Shown here: piece after piece, positions 51,202 through 57,217 of the stretch | Layout of the letters: every line of letters begins with the position of its first letter | How positions within the stretch are numbered: position 1 is the first letter of the stretch | Origin: an uncultured Christensenella sp. | Lineage (GTDB): Bacteria > Bacillota > Clostridia > Christensenellales > Borkfalkiaceae | Length of the DNA: 64,000 nt | Direction: 5' to 3' | NCBI GenBank assembly: GCA_910577375.1 | Contig: CAJTLT010000002.1 | Span: 62,001 to 126,000 of the forward strand | Made by a program: the position numbers and the translations under genes | The notes under the pieces: model-generated | Databases searched by the model: none | Told to the model about the DNA's origin: nothing | The model's input: only the letters and a program-made list of their open reading frames with translations

Positions 51202-51852
51202 ATGAACGTTTTCAAAGCGGTTTTAGCCGCCGCACTGATAACCTTAATATCTCTTTCCGCCGCGTTCGCCGTACCCGCACATGCGGAAAGTCCGCGCTAC
51301 GCTTACGCCGATTTGGACAGCGCAGTCTATATCTGCCGCGAAAAATCCGCAGAAAGCGCGCTCTTCATTATCCCTCAGACCTACTGCGTGGAAATTTTAA
51401 GCGAAGAAGACGGCTGGTACCGCGTGAAGTATGCGGAAGACAACGGCGCATACCGCGCCGTTTACGGATACTGCCGCAAATCGGGGCTTGTAGCCGTAAA
51501 AGAACCGCTCGAAAATCTGTACCTCAACCTCACGCTCAAAGTAATTTACAAAGCGGAAGGCGCGGGCAACCTCTTTCCCCCTCTAGAAATAGAGTTAACC
51601 GCGGCATATTACGGGGCGTACACCCTCGGCGACAGCGTTTTATCGTACGTATACTGCGGCGAAAAATTCGGCTATATCACACAAACCGTGGAAAGCTACC
51701 CGCTCAACGAACTGCCAACGCCCACCGTCGCAGACGTTCCGGAAAAGCCCGAAACAAACAACGCCATGCTCATAACCGCAATCGTAATAACCCTAATCGC
51801 CGCAGTCGCAATAATCGCAATCTACATATCTTCCAGAAAAAAACCCGTCTGA
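51202..51852 (+). CDS. Exported membrane-anchored SH3-like protein, embedded in the head module
   Basis: A 216-residue protein with a signal peptide (cleavage near AHAE), an extracellular part with an SH3-like beta pattern (YCVEILSEEDGWYRVKYAEDNGAYRAVYGYC region) and a C-terminal helix ending in a basic tail (SSRKKPV). The layout equals that of the longer protein at 52952. It is the only plus-strand gene inside the head module and its end overlaps the 141-aa gene by 31 nt, tail to tail. TATAAT at 51187-51192 would give a 3-nt leader, but the -35 is poor. Function unknown; a surface receptor or moron role is possible. Confidence 0.7.
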   Translation: MNVFKAVLAAALITLISLSAAFAVPAHAESPRYAYADLDSAVYICREKSAESALFIIPQTYCVEILSEEDGWYRVKYAEDNGAYRAVYGYCRKSGLVAVKEPLENLYLNLTLKVIYKAEGAGNLFPPLEIELTAAYYGAYTLGDSVLSYVYCGEKFGYITQTVESYPLNELPTPTVADVPEKPETNNAMLITAIVITLIAAVAIIAIYISSRKKPV

Positions 51853-52247
51853 CCGCCGTTGCAAAGGCAATAATATTCGTCCAACAACCGTAACCCCTCG
51901 GAATATCTTTCCAGTCCGCGCGCTCTGCGCGTAAATTTCACCGTCGCACGCTTAATCTCCTTTACGCGCTCTTTCCCCAGGCTTTTTATCCCGCGCCTCA
52001 TTGCGCCGTAAAATTCAAGAATACGCCTCTCTTCCGCGCTCATTCCGCAAATTATTACGTCAAGATAATGCCAAAGCCCGCAAAGCTCTCTTTTCACCTG
52101 TATAAGCTTTAAAACTTTTTCCGCGCAATACTCCGCGCCCCTTGAAAAGTCGTCCGTATTCAGCGCGTTTAAAGTTATAAGATTGTCAAGCGCGCGGTTG
52201 AGAATCTCCGCCGAAAAATAAAACCTTATCAGCCGTTTGCTTTTCAT
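51822..52247 (-). CDS. Helical basic protein upstream of terminase (141 aa, unknown)
   Basis: Unrecognised. The protein is all-helical by eye and rich in Arg, Lys and Leu (EERRILEFYGAMRRGIKSLGKERVKEIKRATVKFTRRARG is the basic half). That suits a nucleic-acid-binding protein, perhaps a late regulator or small terminase substitute, since it is the gene upstream of the large terminase on the same strand. GGAGGG directly precedes the ATG. TATAAT lies at 52290-52295 without a good -35, and an inverted repeat AACAAA-ACA-TTTGTT (52260-52274) sits in the leader. Confidence 0.55.
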   Translation of the reverse strand: MKSKRLIRFYFSAEILNRALDNLITLNALNTDDFSRGAEYCAEKVLKLIQVKRELCGLWHYLDVIICGMSAEERRILEFYGAMRRGIKSLGKERVKEIKRATVKFTRRARGLERYSEGLRLLDEYYCLCNGGQTGFFLEDM

Positions 52248-52259
52248 AGCCCTCCATTA

Positions 52260-52274
52260 AACAAAACATTTGTT
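52260..52274. promoter_or_regulatory. Inverted repeat in the leader of the 141-aa gene
   Basis: AACAAA-ACA-TTTGTT, 6-bp arms, between the candidate -10 box (52290-52295, minus strand) and the ribosome-binding site. Possible operator. Confidence 0.4.
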
Positions 52275-52429
52275 CTCTTTACAATGGCTATTATAAACGC
52301 AAAACCTGACAATAAACGTTCGATTAAAAAATAATTTTGATTTTTTTAATAATTTTTCCGTAACTTTTCCGCATTTGAAAGCGCCATCCCCTTTTTCCGT
52401 TTAAACATTCCCGCTTGCCGTCAATATTC

Positions 52430-52815
52430 TTCTTTAATTTGTTTTCCTCCGTCAGCATCGCGTCTTTAAACTTTTTCCGTTTGCATATTTCCGTCAGCCA
52501 TCAACTTTGCCGTTTACTTTGTTTTCCTCCGTCGGTGTCGCGTTTTTAAACTTTTATACGTTTACATATTCCTGCATACCGTCAACGTTCGTTCGGTTTC
52601 AACGTCGGGCGAATTCCCGCCGAACAAATGAATATGAGCAGAAATATTTACCACTATCTTTACTTTGTTTTCCGCAGTCGCGCCACATTTTCTAAACTTT
52701 TTTCAGTTTACCTGTTCCAATCCTTTGACTATATTTCTCTTTACTTTGTTTTCCTCCGCCGGTGTCGCGTTTATAAACTTTTATACGTTTATTCCGTTTC
52801 CATCGTCCGAAAATG
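52430..52815. repeat. Four diverged non-coding repeats of about 70-80 bp
   Basis: Copies share the core ACTTTGTTTTCCTCCGTC, followed by a CG-rich stretch, TTTAAACTTTT and CGTTT. Core starts are at 52441, 52521, 52667 and 52748, so two pairs each spaced 80-81 bp. A 65-bp unrelated insert lies between the pairs, and a weaker fifth copy may lie near 52360. Frame and sequence drift between copies argue against coding. The stretch lies between the divergent genes at 52247 and 52952, a gap of 704 bp that has no other supported content. Confidence 0.72.
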
Positions 52816-52916
52816 CAACACAAACAAATTACACGCAGTCAAACTGTTTCCCAAACACACCCAAAATCCCGCCGAAAGGCGCAATAAAACGCTTATTAAT
52901 TTTTTATAACTACAAT

Positions 52917-52945
52917 TTGATTTTCTCTGAAAGGTATGGTATAAT
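52917..52945 (+). promoter_or_regulatory. Promoter of the exported protein at 52952, predicted leaderless with GTG
   Basis: TTGATT (52917-52922), 17-bp spacer, TATAAT (52940-52945), then 6 nt to the GTG at 52952. Confidence 0.66.
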
Positions 52946-52951
52946 TGCATC

Positions 52952-54169
52952 GTGAAAAAATTGTTGGCTCTGACAACTTCATTAATCGCCGTAATTTCGG
53001 CGTCTCTGGGTTTCGGCGTTTCTCCCGCAGCAGCGGAAGACACACAAAGCGGAATAAACTGCTACCCGCAGGATTTTTCAAAGGAAGCCGCGTTCGAAAA
53101 TCTCGAAGATTACGAAATCTCGGACGAAAAATTGCTTTTCCTCGATAGCGGCAAAGCATACGAATACGCTTCGGAACGGCTTCTCCCGCTCGAAGAAATT
53201 CCCGAATTCAACGGATACGAAGCAAAGGACAAGTTCTCTATCAACGGCTCTTACTATTCGTTCAACGGCGACAACGTTTTAACCGTCTACGACGAAGCCA
53301 CCACCGATACGAAACCGCTCGAAGGCTTTTCCGTGCTTAAACAATACGGCGGCAAAGCGTACGCGGTAAAAGAAAACGCGCTCTATCAATTAAACGGCGC
53401 GTCATACGAAAAAATCCCCCTTCCCTATCTCGATTTTTCTTCCGTAAACACGGTTTACTCGGACGGCGCGGCGCAAGCTCTCAAAGAATACAGCAAGCAA
53501 ACGCCTTTGTTCGTTACCTTGAAAAACGGCGCGTTTATGACCGAAATAGATATAGACAATCTTAACGGCGAATTTTTCTCCGCGGGCGAAACGCATAAAG
53601 CGGAAACGGATATCTCCGCCAAAACCGCTCTGCTCCTTGCAAAATGCGGAGAAAACGGAAAAATCTCAATCGTTATGGTTTGCGGAAACGACGGCAAAAA
53701 AAGCGCTTGCTATATAATGCACTCGGACAACACAACCGCAGTCGCCCGCGAAGCGGTATCGCCCAAAGAACTCGGCGCAACCGTCACCGTAGACGACGCC
53801 TTTATCTACTCCGCCCCATACGTCTGCAAAAGCACCCAGCTCAAAGCAATAAATTCGGGCGACCCGCTAAAAGTAATCGGCGAAGTCAAAAAAGAAGAAA
53901 ATCCCGAACTCATGCGCGATTTCTATAAAGTGGAATTTTCCACGGAAAACGGCACAGACGTCGGATATGTTCCTTTCGGCTACATTTCCCCTTTCACTTA
54001 TATAGAAAACGACCCCGAAGAGAAACCCGACCCGAACTACTCTGAAGAAGATTTGATAAAAGAAGTAATTCTGGTAATTGTGGTAATCGTGCTTGTGCTC
54101 GCCGCGGGCGGATATATCGTTTTCGTTTTAACGTCCGATAAAAACAAAAAAAGAAACAAAGAAAAATAA
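52952..54169 (+). CDS. Exported membrane-anchored protein with SH3-like domain (405 aa)
   Basis: The product has a signal peptide (about residues 1-28, ending SPAAAE) and a large extracellular region of beta character that could be a propeller (repeats such as DKFSINGSYYSFNGDNVLTVYDE and YGGKAYAVKENALYQLNG). An SH3-like segment (SGDPLKVIGEVKKEENPELMRDFYKVEF region) follows, then one C-terminal helix with a basic tail (KNKKRNKEK). The start is GTG, set by the signal peptide, with no ribosome-binding site and a promoter that puts +1 on the G. Same general design as the protein at 51202. Ends at a terminator. Confidence 0.72.
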   Translation: MKKLLALTTSLIAVISASLGFGVSPAAAEDTQSGINCYPQDFSKEAAFENLEDYEISDEKLLFLDSGKAYEYASERLLPLEEIPEFNGYEAKDKFSINGSYYSFNGDNVLTVYDEATTDTKPLEGFSVLKQYGGKAYAVKENALYQLNGASYEKIPLPYLDFSSVNTVYSDGAAQALKEYSKQTPLFVTLKNGAFMTEIDIDNLNGEFFSAGETHKAETDISAKTALLLAKCGENGKISIVMVCGNDGKKSACYIMHSDNTTAVAREAVSPKELGATVTVDDAFIYSAPYVCKSTQLKAINSGDPLKVIGEVKKEENPELMRDFYKVEFSTENGTDVGYVPFGYISPFTYIENDPEEKPDPNYSEEDLIKEVILVIVVIVLVLAAGGYIVFVLTSDKNKKRNKEK

Positions 54170-54176
54170 TATAAAA

Positions 54177-54213
54177 AAATCCGCTTCCCCAAAACGGGAA
54201 AGCGGATTTTTAA
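54177..54213 (+). terminator. Terminator after the exported protein gene
   Basis: Hairpin AAATCCGCTTCCC with its near-perfect complement (one bulged A), followed by TTTTTAATAAG. Confidence 0.8.
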
Positions 54214-54341
54214 TAAGATAAAAACGCCGCAAACAATATTTCAATTTTTGGCAAAACCCTTTTAAAATGAGTTGACAGCAAAAATTTGTTTTGATATAAT
54301 TTTTTAGCATTGAGTTGCGGAGGAACGCAAACCGTACATAC

Positions 54342-54415
54342 GCGGGTGTAGTTCAATGGTAGAACACTAGCCTTCCAAGCTGGTTGCGTGGGTCCGATTC
54401 CCATCACCCGCTCCA
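54342..54415 (+). tRNA. tRNA-Gly (anticodon TCC)
   Basis: Cloverleaf with acceptor GCGGGTG/CACCCGC, anticodon loop CTTCCAA and encoded CCA. The T-loop reads TCCGATT, so position 55 is C where nearly all tRNAs have U. Confidence 0.95.
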
Positions 54416-54448
54416 AATGCTATAAAAAGCGCGCAACAGAATGCTTAT

Positions 54449-54525
54449 GCGCCCGTAGCTCAGCAGGATAGAGCAACGGCCTTCTAAGCCGTGTGTCGGG
54501 GGTTCGAGTCTCTCCGGGCGCACCA
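54449..54525 (+). tRNA. tRNA-Arg (anticodon TCT)
   Basis: Acceptor GCGCCCG/CGGGCGC, anticodon loop CTTCTAA, T-loop TTCGAGT, CCA encoded. Confidence 0.95.
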
Positions 54526-54532
54526 ATAATAT

Positions 54533-54609
54533 GGCGGGCGTAGCTCAATCGGTAGAGCGCCAGATTGTGGCTCTGGAGGTAGCAAGTTCGAAACTTGTCG
54601 CCCGCCCCA
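54533..54609 (+). tRNA. tRNA-His (anticodon GTG)
   Basis: Eight-base acceptor pairing GGCGGGCG/CGCCCGCC includes the encoded G-1 that marks tRNA-His. Anticodon loop TTGTGGC, CCA encoded. Confidence 0.95.
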
Positions 54610-54622
54610 TATTTTTTAGCAT

Positions 54623-54697
54623 TGGGGTGTCGCCAAGCGGTAAGGCACGGGATTTTGATTCCCGCATTCGTAGGTTCAAATCCTGCCACCCCAGCCA
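54623..54697 (+). tRNA. tRNA-Gln (anticodon TTG)
   Basis: Acceptor TGGGGTG/CACCCCA, anticodon loop TTTTGAT, T-loop TTCAAAT, CCA encoded. Its 3' third is the likely source of the repeats that follow. Confidence 0.95.
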
Positions 54698-54709
54698 ATC
54701 ATTTATTTG

Positions 54710-54837
54710 TAGGTTTGGCTGCCACTCCCTGCCAATTCATCAATTCATAGGTTCGGCTGCCACTCCCTGCCAATTCATCAATTCATAGGTTCGGCTGCCA
54801 CTCCCCGCCAATTCATTAATTCATAGGTTCGGCTGCC
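54710..54837 (+). repeat. 38-bp tandem repeat derived from the tRNA-Gln 3' end (3.4 copies)
   Basis: Units start at 54710, 54748, 54786 and (truncated to 14 bp) 54824, with a period of exactly 38 bp and only a few differences. Each unit reads TAGGTTC..TGCCACTCCCTGCCAAT, which aligns with TAGGTTC..TGCCACCCCAGCCAAT at the 3' end of tRNA-Gln (T-arm through CCA plus flank). No coding potential. Confidence 0.85.
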
Positions 54838-54856
54838 GTTCAAGCCTTTCCTTTAA

Positions 54857-54932
54857 GGCCCATTAGCTCAGATGGTAGAGCACTTGACTTTTAATCAAGG
54901 TGTCCCGGGTTCGAATCCCGGATGGACCACCA
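54857..54932 (+). tRNA. tRNA-Lys (anticodon TTT)
   Basis: Anticodon loop CTTTTAA, T-loop TTCGAAT, CCA encoded. The acceptor stem GGCCCAT/ATGGACC has a C3-A70 mismatch; a G at position 70 would give a perfect stem. Confidence 0.92.
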
Positions 54933-54940
54933 AAAAAAAC

Positions 54941-54959
54941 ACAACCGCTCGGCGGTTGT
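54941..54959 (-). terminator. Hairpin with T-run on the minus strand
   Basis: Stem ACAACCGC/GCGGTTGT with 3-nt loop; minus strand continues GTTTTTTTTGG. It may stop antisense transcription into the tRNA genes. Confidence 0.5.
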
Positions 54960-55001
54960 TCGCTTATTCTCCCCCCGTCTTCGGGGGTTTAAATATTAAA
55001 T

Positions 55002-55077
55002 GCAGCTTTAGCTCAGTTGGTAGAGCAACTGACTCTTAATCAGTGGGCCCAGGGTTCGAGTCCCTGAAGCTGCACCA
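55002..55077 (+). tRNA. tRNA-Lys (anticodon CTT)
   Basis: Acceptor GCAGCTT/AAGCTGC, anticodon loop CTCTTAA, T-loop TTCGAGT, CCA encoded. Confidence 0.95.
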
Positions 55078-55081
55078 CACG

Positions 55082-55121
55082 CAACCTTATTCGAATACTA
55101 TCGGGTAAGGTTGTATTTTTT
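55082..55121 (+). terminator. Terminator of the tRNA cluster
   Basis: Arms CAACCTTA/TAAGGTTG enclose 16 nt and are followed by TATTTTTTGT. Confidence 0.72.
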
Positions 55122-55177
55122 GTAAATAAAAAAAGGCAAGCCGATTAAGGTTTGCCCTTTTATTATCTGATTTTAAT

Positions 55178-56275
55178 TTAATTCTGCACTTCGGTGCTTT
55201 CAGCTTGTTTACGGCTTTTAATCGTAGTTATAAGCCTTTTGATAAGCATAACAATTAAGTTATAGATAACGGCAGTTGCAAAAGATACCGCAAACACAAT
55301 AAGATAAATAGCCCAAATTTCAAGACCGCCGACATATTCCAACAATGTAATGATTACGGGGTGGAACAAATAAATTGCGAGTGATAAACTACCGAGATAC
55401 CCGAACGCTTTATTAACTTTTGAATTAGTAACTATTACACCCTTGCCAGCAAAAGTAATTGAAATTGCAACGAATATGCAGACCACAGCAACAACCATAC
55501 AAACGGGTTCTAAACTTTTGCTTATAGGAATGAAACCGAGTATTAAAGGCGCACAGTAGCAAATCATTTCAACAACTTTTAATGTTACGGACGATGCTTT
55601 GTTTAATTCTTTTTTAGCTATAACGGTTGAAAGGTAATAAGCAAACATACCAACGCACATTTCGCCCCAAGCCCTTAAATCATAGACAAAAGTCGTAGTA
55701 AACGCCCAATTCGTGCAAAGTCCATAAATTACAGCTATAACACCCAAAACACCAAGCAAAATAGGAATTACTAAAATTCCTTTCTTGATTTTCTTTCTTA
55801 ACAGCAACGCAATAGGAACGATAAACAGCATACACAAAAGCATTGCCGAAAGATACCATTCGGGAACGATTAGTGCGCTTGCGTAGGCTTCCGTCCATAT
55901 ACCGCCTTCTTGCAGTAAAAAGATATTCGGTAAGCCGTTAAGCAATAATTGTCCCGAATTAGCTAAATCACAAGCCAAAATAACAATTATAACCGCTATA
56001 ATTGCCGTTAAGTGCGTGGGTAAAACGCCTTTAACTTTATTACCCATAAAACGGCAACTTTCAAGCGTAGGGTTATATTTTTCTTTTGCGCTTATCTTTT
56101 CAATAGACCTTGCAAGAAAATAGCCCGAAATTAAGAAAAAGAACTCAACGGCAAGTGCGCCATTTTCAAAAAAGTTTGTGCTATCACCTAAAAAAGTCAT
56201 TTGTATATGATAGCCGACAACTAAAACGCTGAATAAAAATCTTGCCAATTCGACTAAATTATTTCTACTACGCAT
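55178..56275 (-). CDS. Acyltransferase family 3 membrane protein
   Basis: A 365-residue integral membrane protein with about ten helices and the family N-terminus NNLVELARFLFSVLVVGYHI, with the conserved His in GYHIQ, then FFFLISGYFLARS. Such enzymes O-acetylate surface polysaccharides or peptidoglycan. It is visibly more AT-rich and uses other codons (for example GCA, ATT, TTA) than its neighbours, and lies next to the tRNA cluster and tRNA-derived repeats, so recent transfer is plausible. It has TTGTAA-N17-TATAAT (56308-56336) and an AAAGGA site. Confidence 0.87.
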   Translation of the reverse strand: MRSRNNLVELARFLFSVLVVGYHIQMTFLGDSTNFFENGALAVEFFFLISGYFLARSIEKISAKEKYNPTLESCRFMGNKVKGVLPTHLTAIIAVIIVILACDLANSGQLLLNGLPNIFLLQEGGIWTEAYASALIVPEWYLSAMLLCMLFIVPIALLLRKKIKKGILVIPILLGVLGVIAVIYGLCTNWAFTTTFVYDLRAWGEMCVGMFAYYLSTVIAKKELNKASSVTLKVVEMICYCAPLILGFIPISKSLEPVCMVVAVVCIFVAISITFAGKGVIVTNSKVNKAFGYLGSLSLAIYLFHPVIITLLEYVGGLEIWAIYLIVFAVSFATAVIYNLIVMLIKRLITTIKSRKQAESTEVQN

Positions 56276-56307
56276 ATAATTATTCCTTTGTAAAAATTTT
56301 CGTTCAA

Positions 56308-56336
56308 AATTATAACAAAAGTATAAAATTTTTACA
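56308..56336 (-). promoter_or_regulatory. Promoter of the acyltransferase
   Basis: Minus strand TTGTAA (56331-56336), 17-bp spacer, TATAAT (56308-56313). Confidence 0.66.
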
Positions 56337-56373
56337 ACTATATTATGGGTTAAAACTTAAACGGCACTGTGGC

Positions 56374-56422
56374 GGGTGCTTGAATAAACGAGCGCGCGAC
56401 TACGCCGCGCGTTCAAGCACCC
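56374..56422. repeat. Long inverted repeat 1 downstream of the Nudix pseudogene
   Basis: Perfect 11-bp arms GGGTGCTTGAA/TTCAAGCACCC around a CGCGCG-rich core that can pair further. No T-run on either side. Confidence 0.6.
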
Positions 56423-56460
56423 AACATAAAAAACAACCGAATAAACAAAAAGATATGTAC

Positions 56461-56519
56461 GCCGAGCGGAAAGGACAATTCGTCAAAAGGTTTAGCAGAG
56501 AACACCCCTTCCGCTCGGC
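56461..56519. repeat. Long inverted repeat 2 downstream of the Nudix pseudogene
   Basis: Perfect 11-bp arms GCCGAGCGGAA/TTCCGCTCGGC bounding 59 bp. With the repeat at 56374 it fills the non-coding gap 56337-56586. Confidence 0.6.
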
Positions 56520-56586
56520 AGTGTTATTAATATTGTTAAACTCTTTAAAATACGTTTGCTTTTTCTTTGGTCGGCAGATACGTTTT

Positions 56587-57069
56587 CTATTCGATTTCAG
56601 TAATCAATTCTACTGTTTTCGGCAAGTTTGAAATTTCTTTTTTTATAAATTCCGGCACTATATATTTATTTTCAAGTTCGCTTAAATCCAGCCATTCAAA
56701 AGTTAAAGTATGCCGCCCTTCTTTAAGCACGAATTTATTGCCTTTTTCTAAAATATCCGTTTTTGAAACGTCTGCCAAAAAATAAAAACAAATCTCGTGA
56801 AACCTATCTTTTGCTGCCTCTTCGGTAAAAAAATTTTGGCAAATCCAAAGCGTACGAACTATTTCGGCGTCAATATTCATTTCCTCTTTTATTTCTCTCA
56901 AAACAGCATTCTCCGCCGTTTCGTGCAATTCCGCTTTTCAGCCGACAAGATAATAATAGGGCGCGTTTTCGTCTGTCATTGCCAAAATCTTGTTATCATT
57001 AAGAATTACAGCGCAAGCCCGATAATTAAACCGCCGTCTTCCGTCTTTAATACAACGGTCACTTATCAC
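56587..57069 (-). pseudogene. Nudix hydrolase, broken by an in-frame TGA
   Basis: Reading from GTG at 57069, the frame encodes 43 residues of a Nudix N-terminus (VILNDNKILAMTDENAP, then YYYLVG), meets TGA at 56938-56940, and continues in the same frame with KAELHETAENAVLREIKEEMNID, the rest of the Nudix box. The TGA stands where Nudix proteins have Gly of the GG-K motif, so one G-to-T change (GGA to TGA) explains it. The distal part alone lacks the start of the fold. TATAAT lies about 30 nt upstream of the GTG. Recoding is unlikely because other genes here end at TGA. Confidence 0.78.
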
Positions 57070-57169
57070 CCGCAAAAATTATTTATTCTTATTATACCAT
57101 AATAACGGCAATTTTCAACCGTAATAATATTTACCTAATATAACGCTTTTTCACCTGTTTAACCAAAGA

Positions 57170-57193
57170 GGCGCGCGGCTTTTGCCGCGCGCC
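57170..57193 (-). terminator. Terminator downstream of the CNNM/CorC pseudogene
   Basis: A 10-bp GC-rich stem GGCGCGCGGC/GCCGCGCGCC with TTTT loop; minus strand continues TCTTTGGTT. Confidence 0.65.
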
Positions 57194-57217
57194 CCTTGTT
57201 ATTCCAACGTCCTTTTA

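Noticed and set aside
43594..52247. Complete active prophage
   Set aside because: No integrase, repressor, replication, lysis or tail genes and no attachment-site repeats were found at the edges.
52507..52955. Short coding frames in the repeat region (62-96 residues, Phe-rich)
   Set aside because: The frames change between repeat copies and lack ribosome-binding sites; the repeats look non-coding.
54210..54416. 68-residue open frame antisense to tRNA-Gly
   Set aside because: Same artefact as above; no ribosome-binding site and it covers a tRNA gene.
54420..54698. 92-residue open frame on the minus strand across the tRNA genes
   Set aside because: It is the antisense of tRNA-Arg, His and Gln, a well-known source of false proteins in databases.
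54710..54837. CRISPR array
   Set aside because: The 38-bp units are head to tail without spacers and resemble a tRNA end; no cas genes are seen.
56938..56940. Recoding of TGA as Gly, Trp or selenocysteine in the Nudix gene
   Set aside because: Several intact genes here end at TGA, no SECIS-like hairpin is seen after it, and a point mutation of GGA is simpler.
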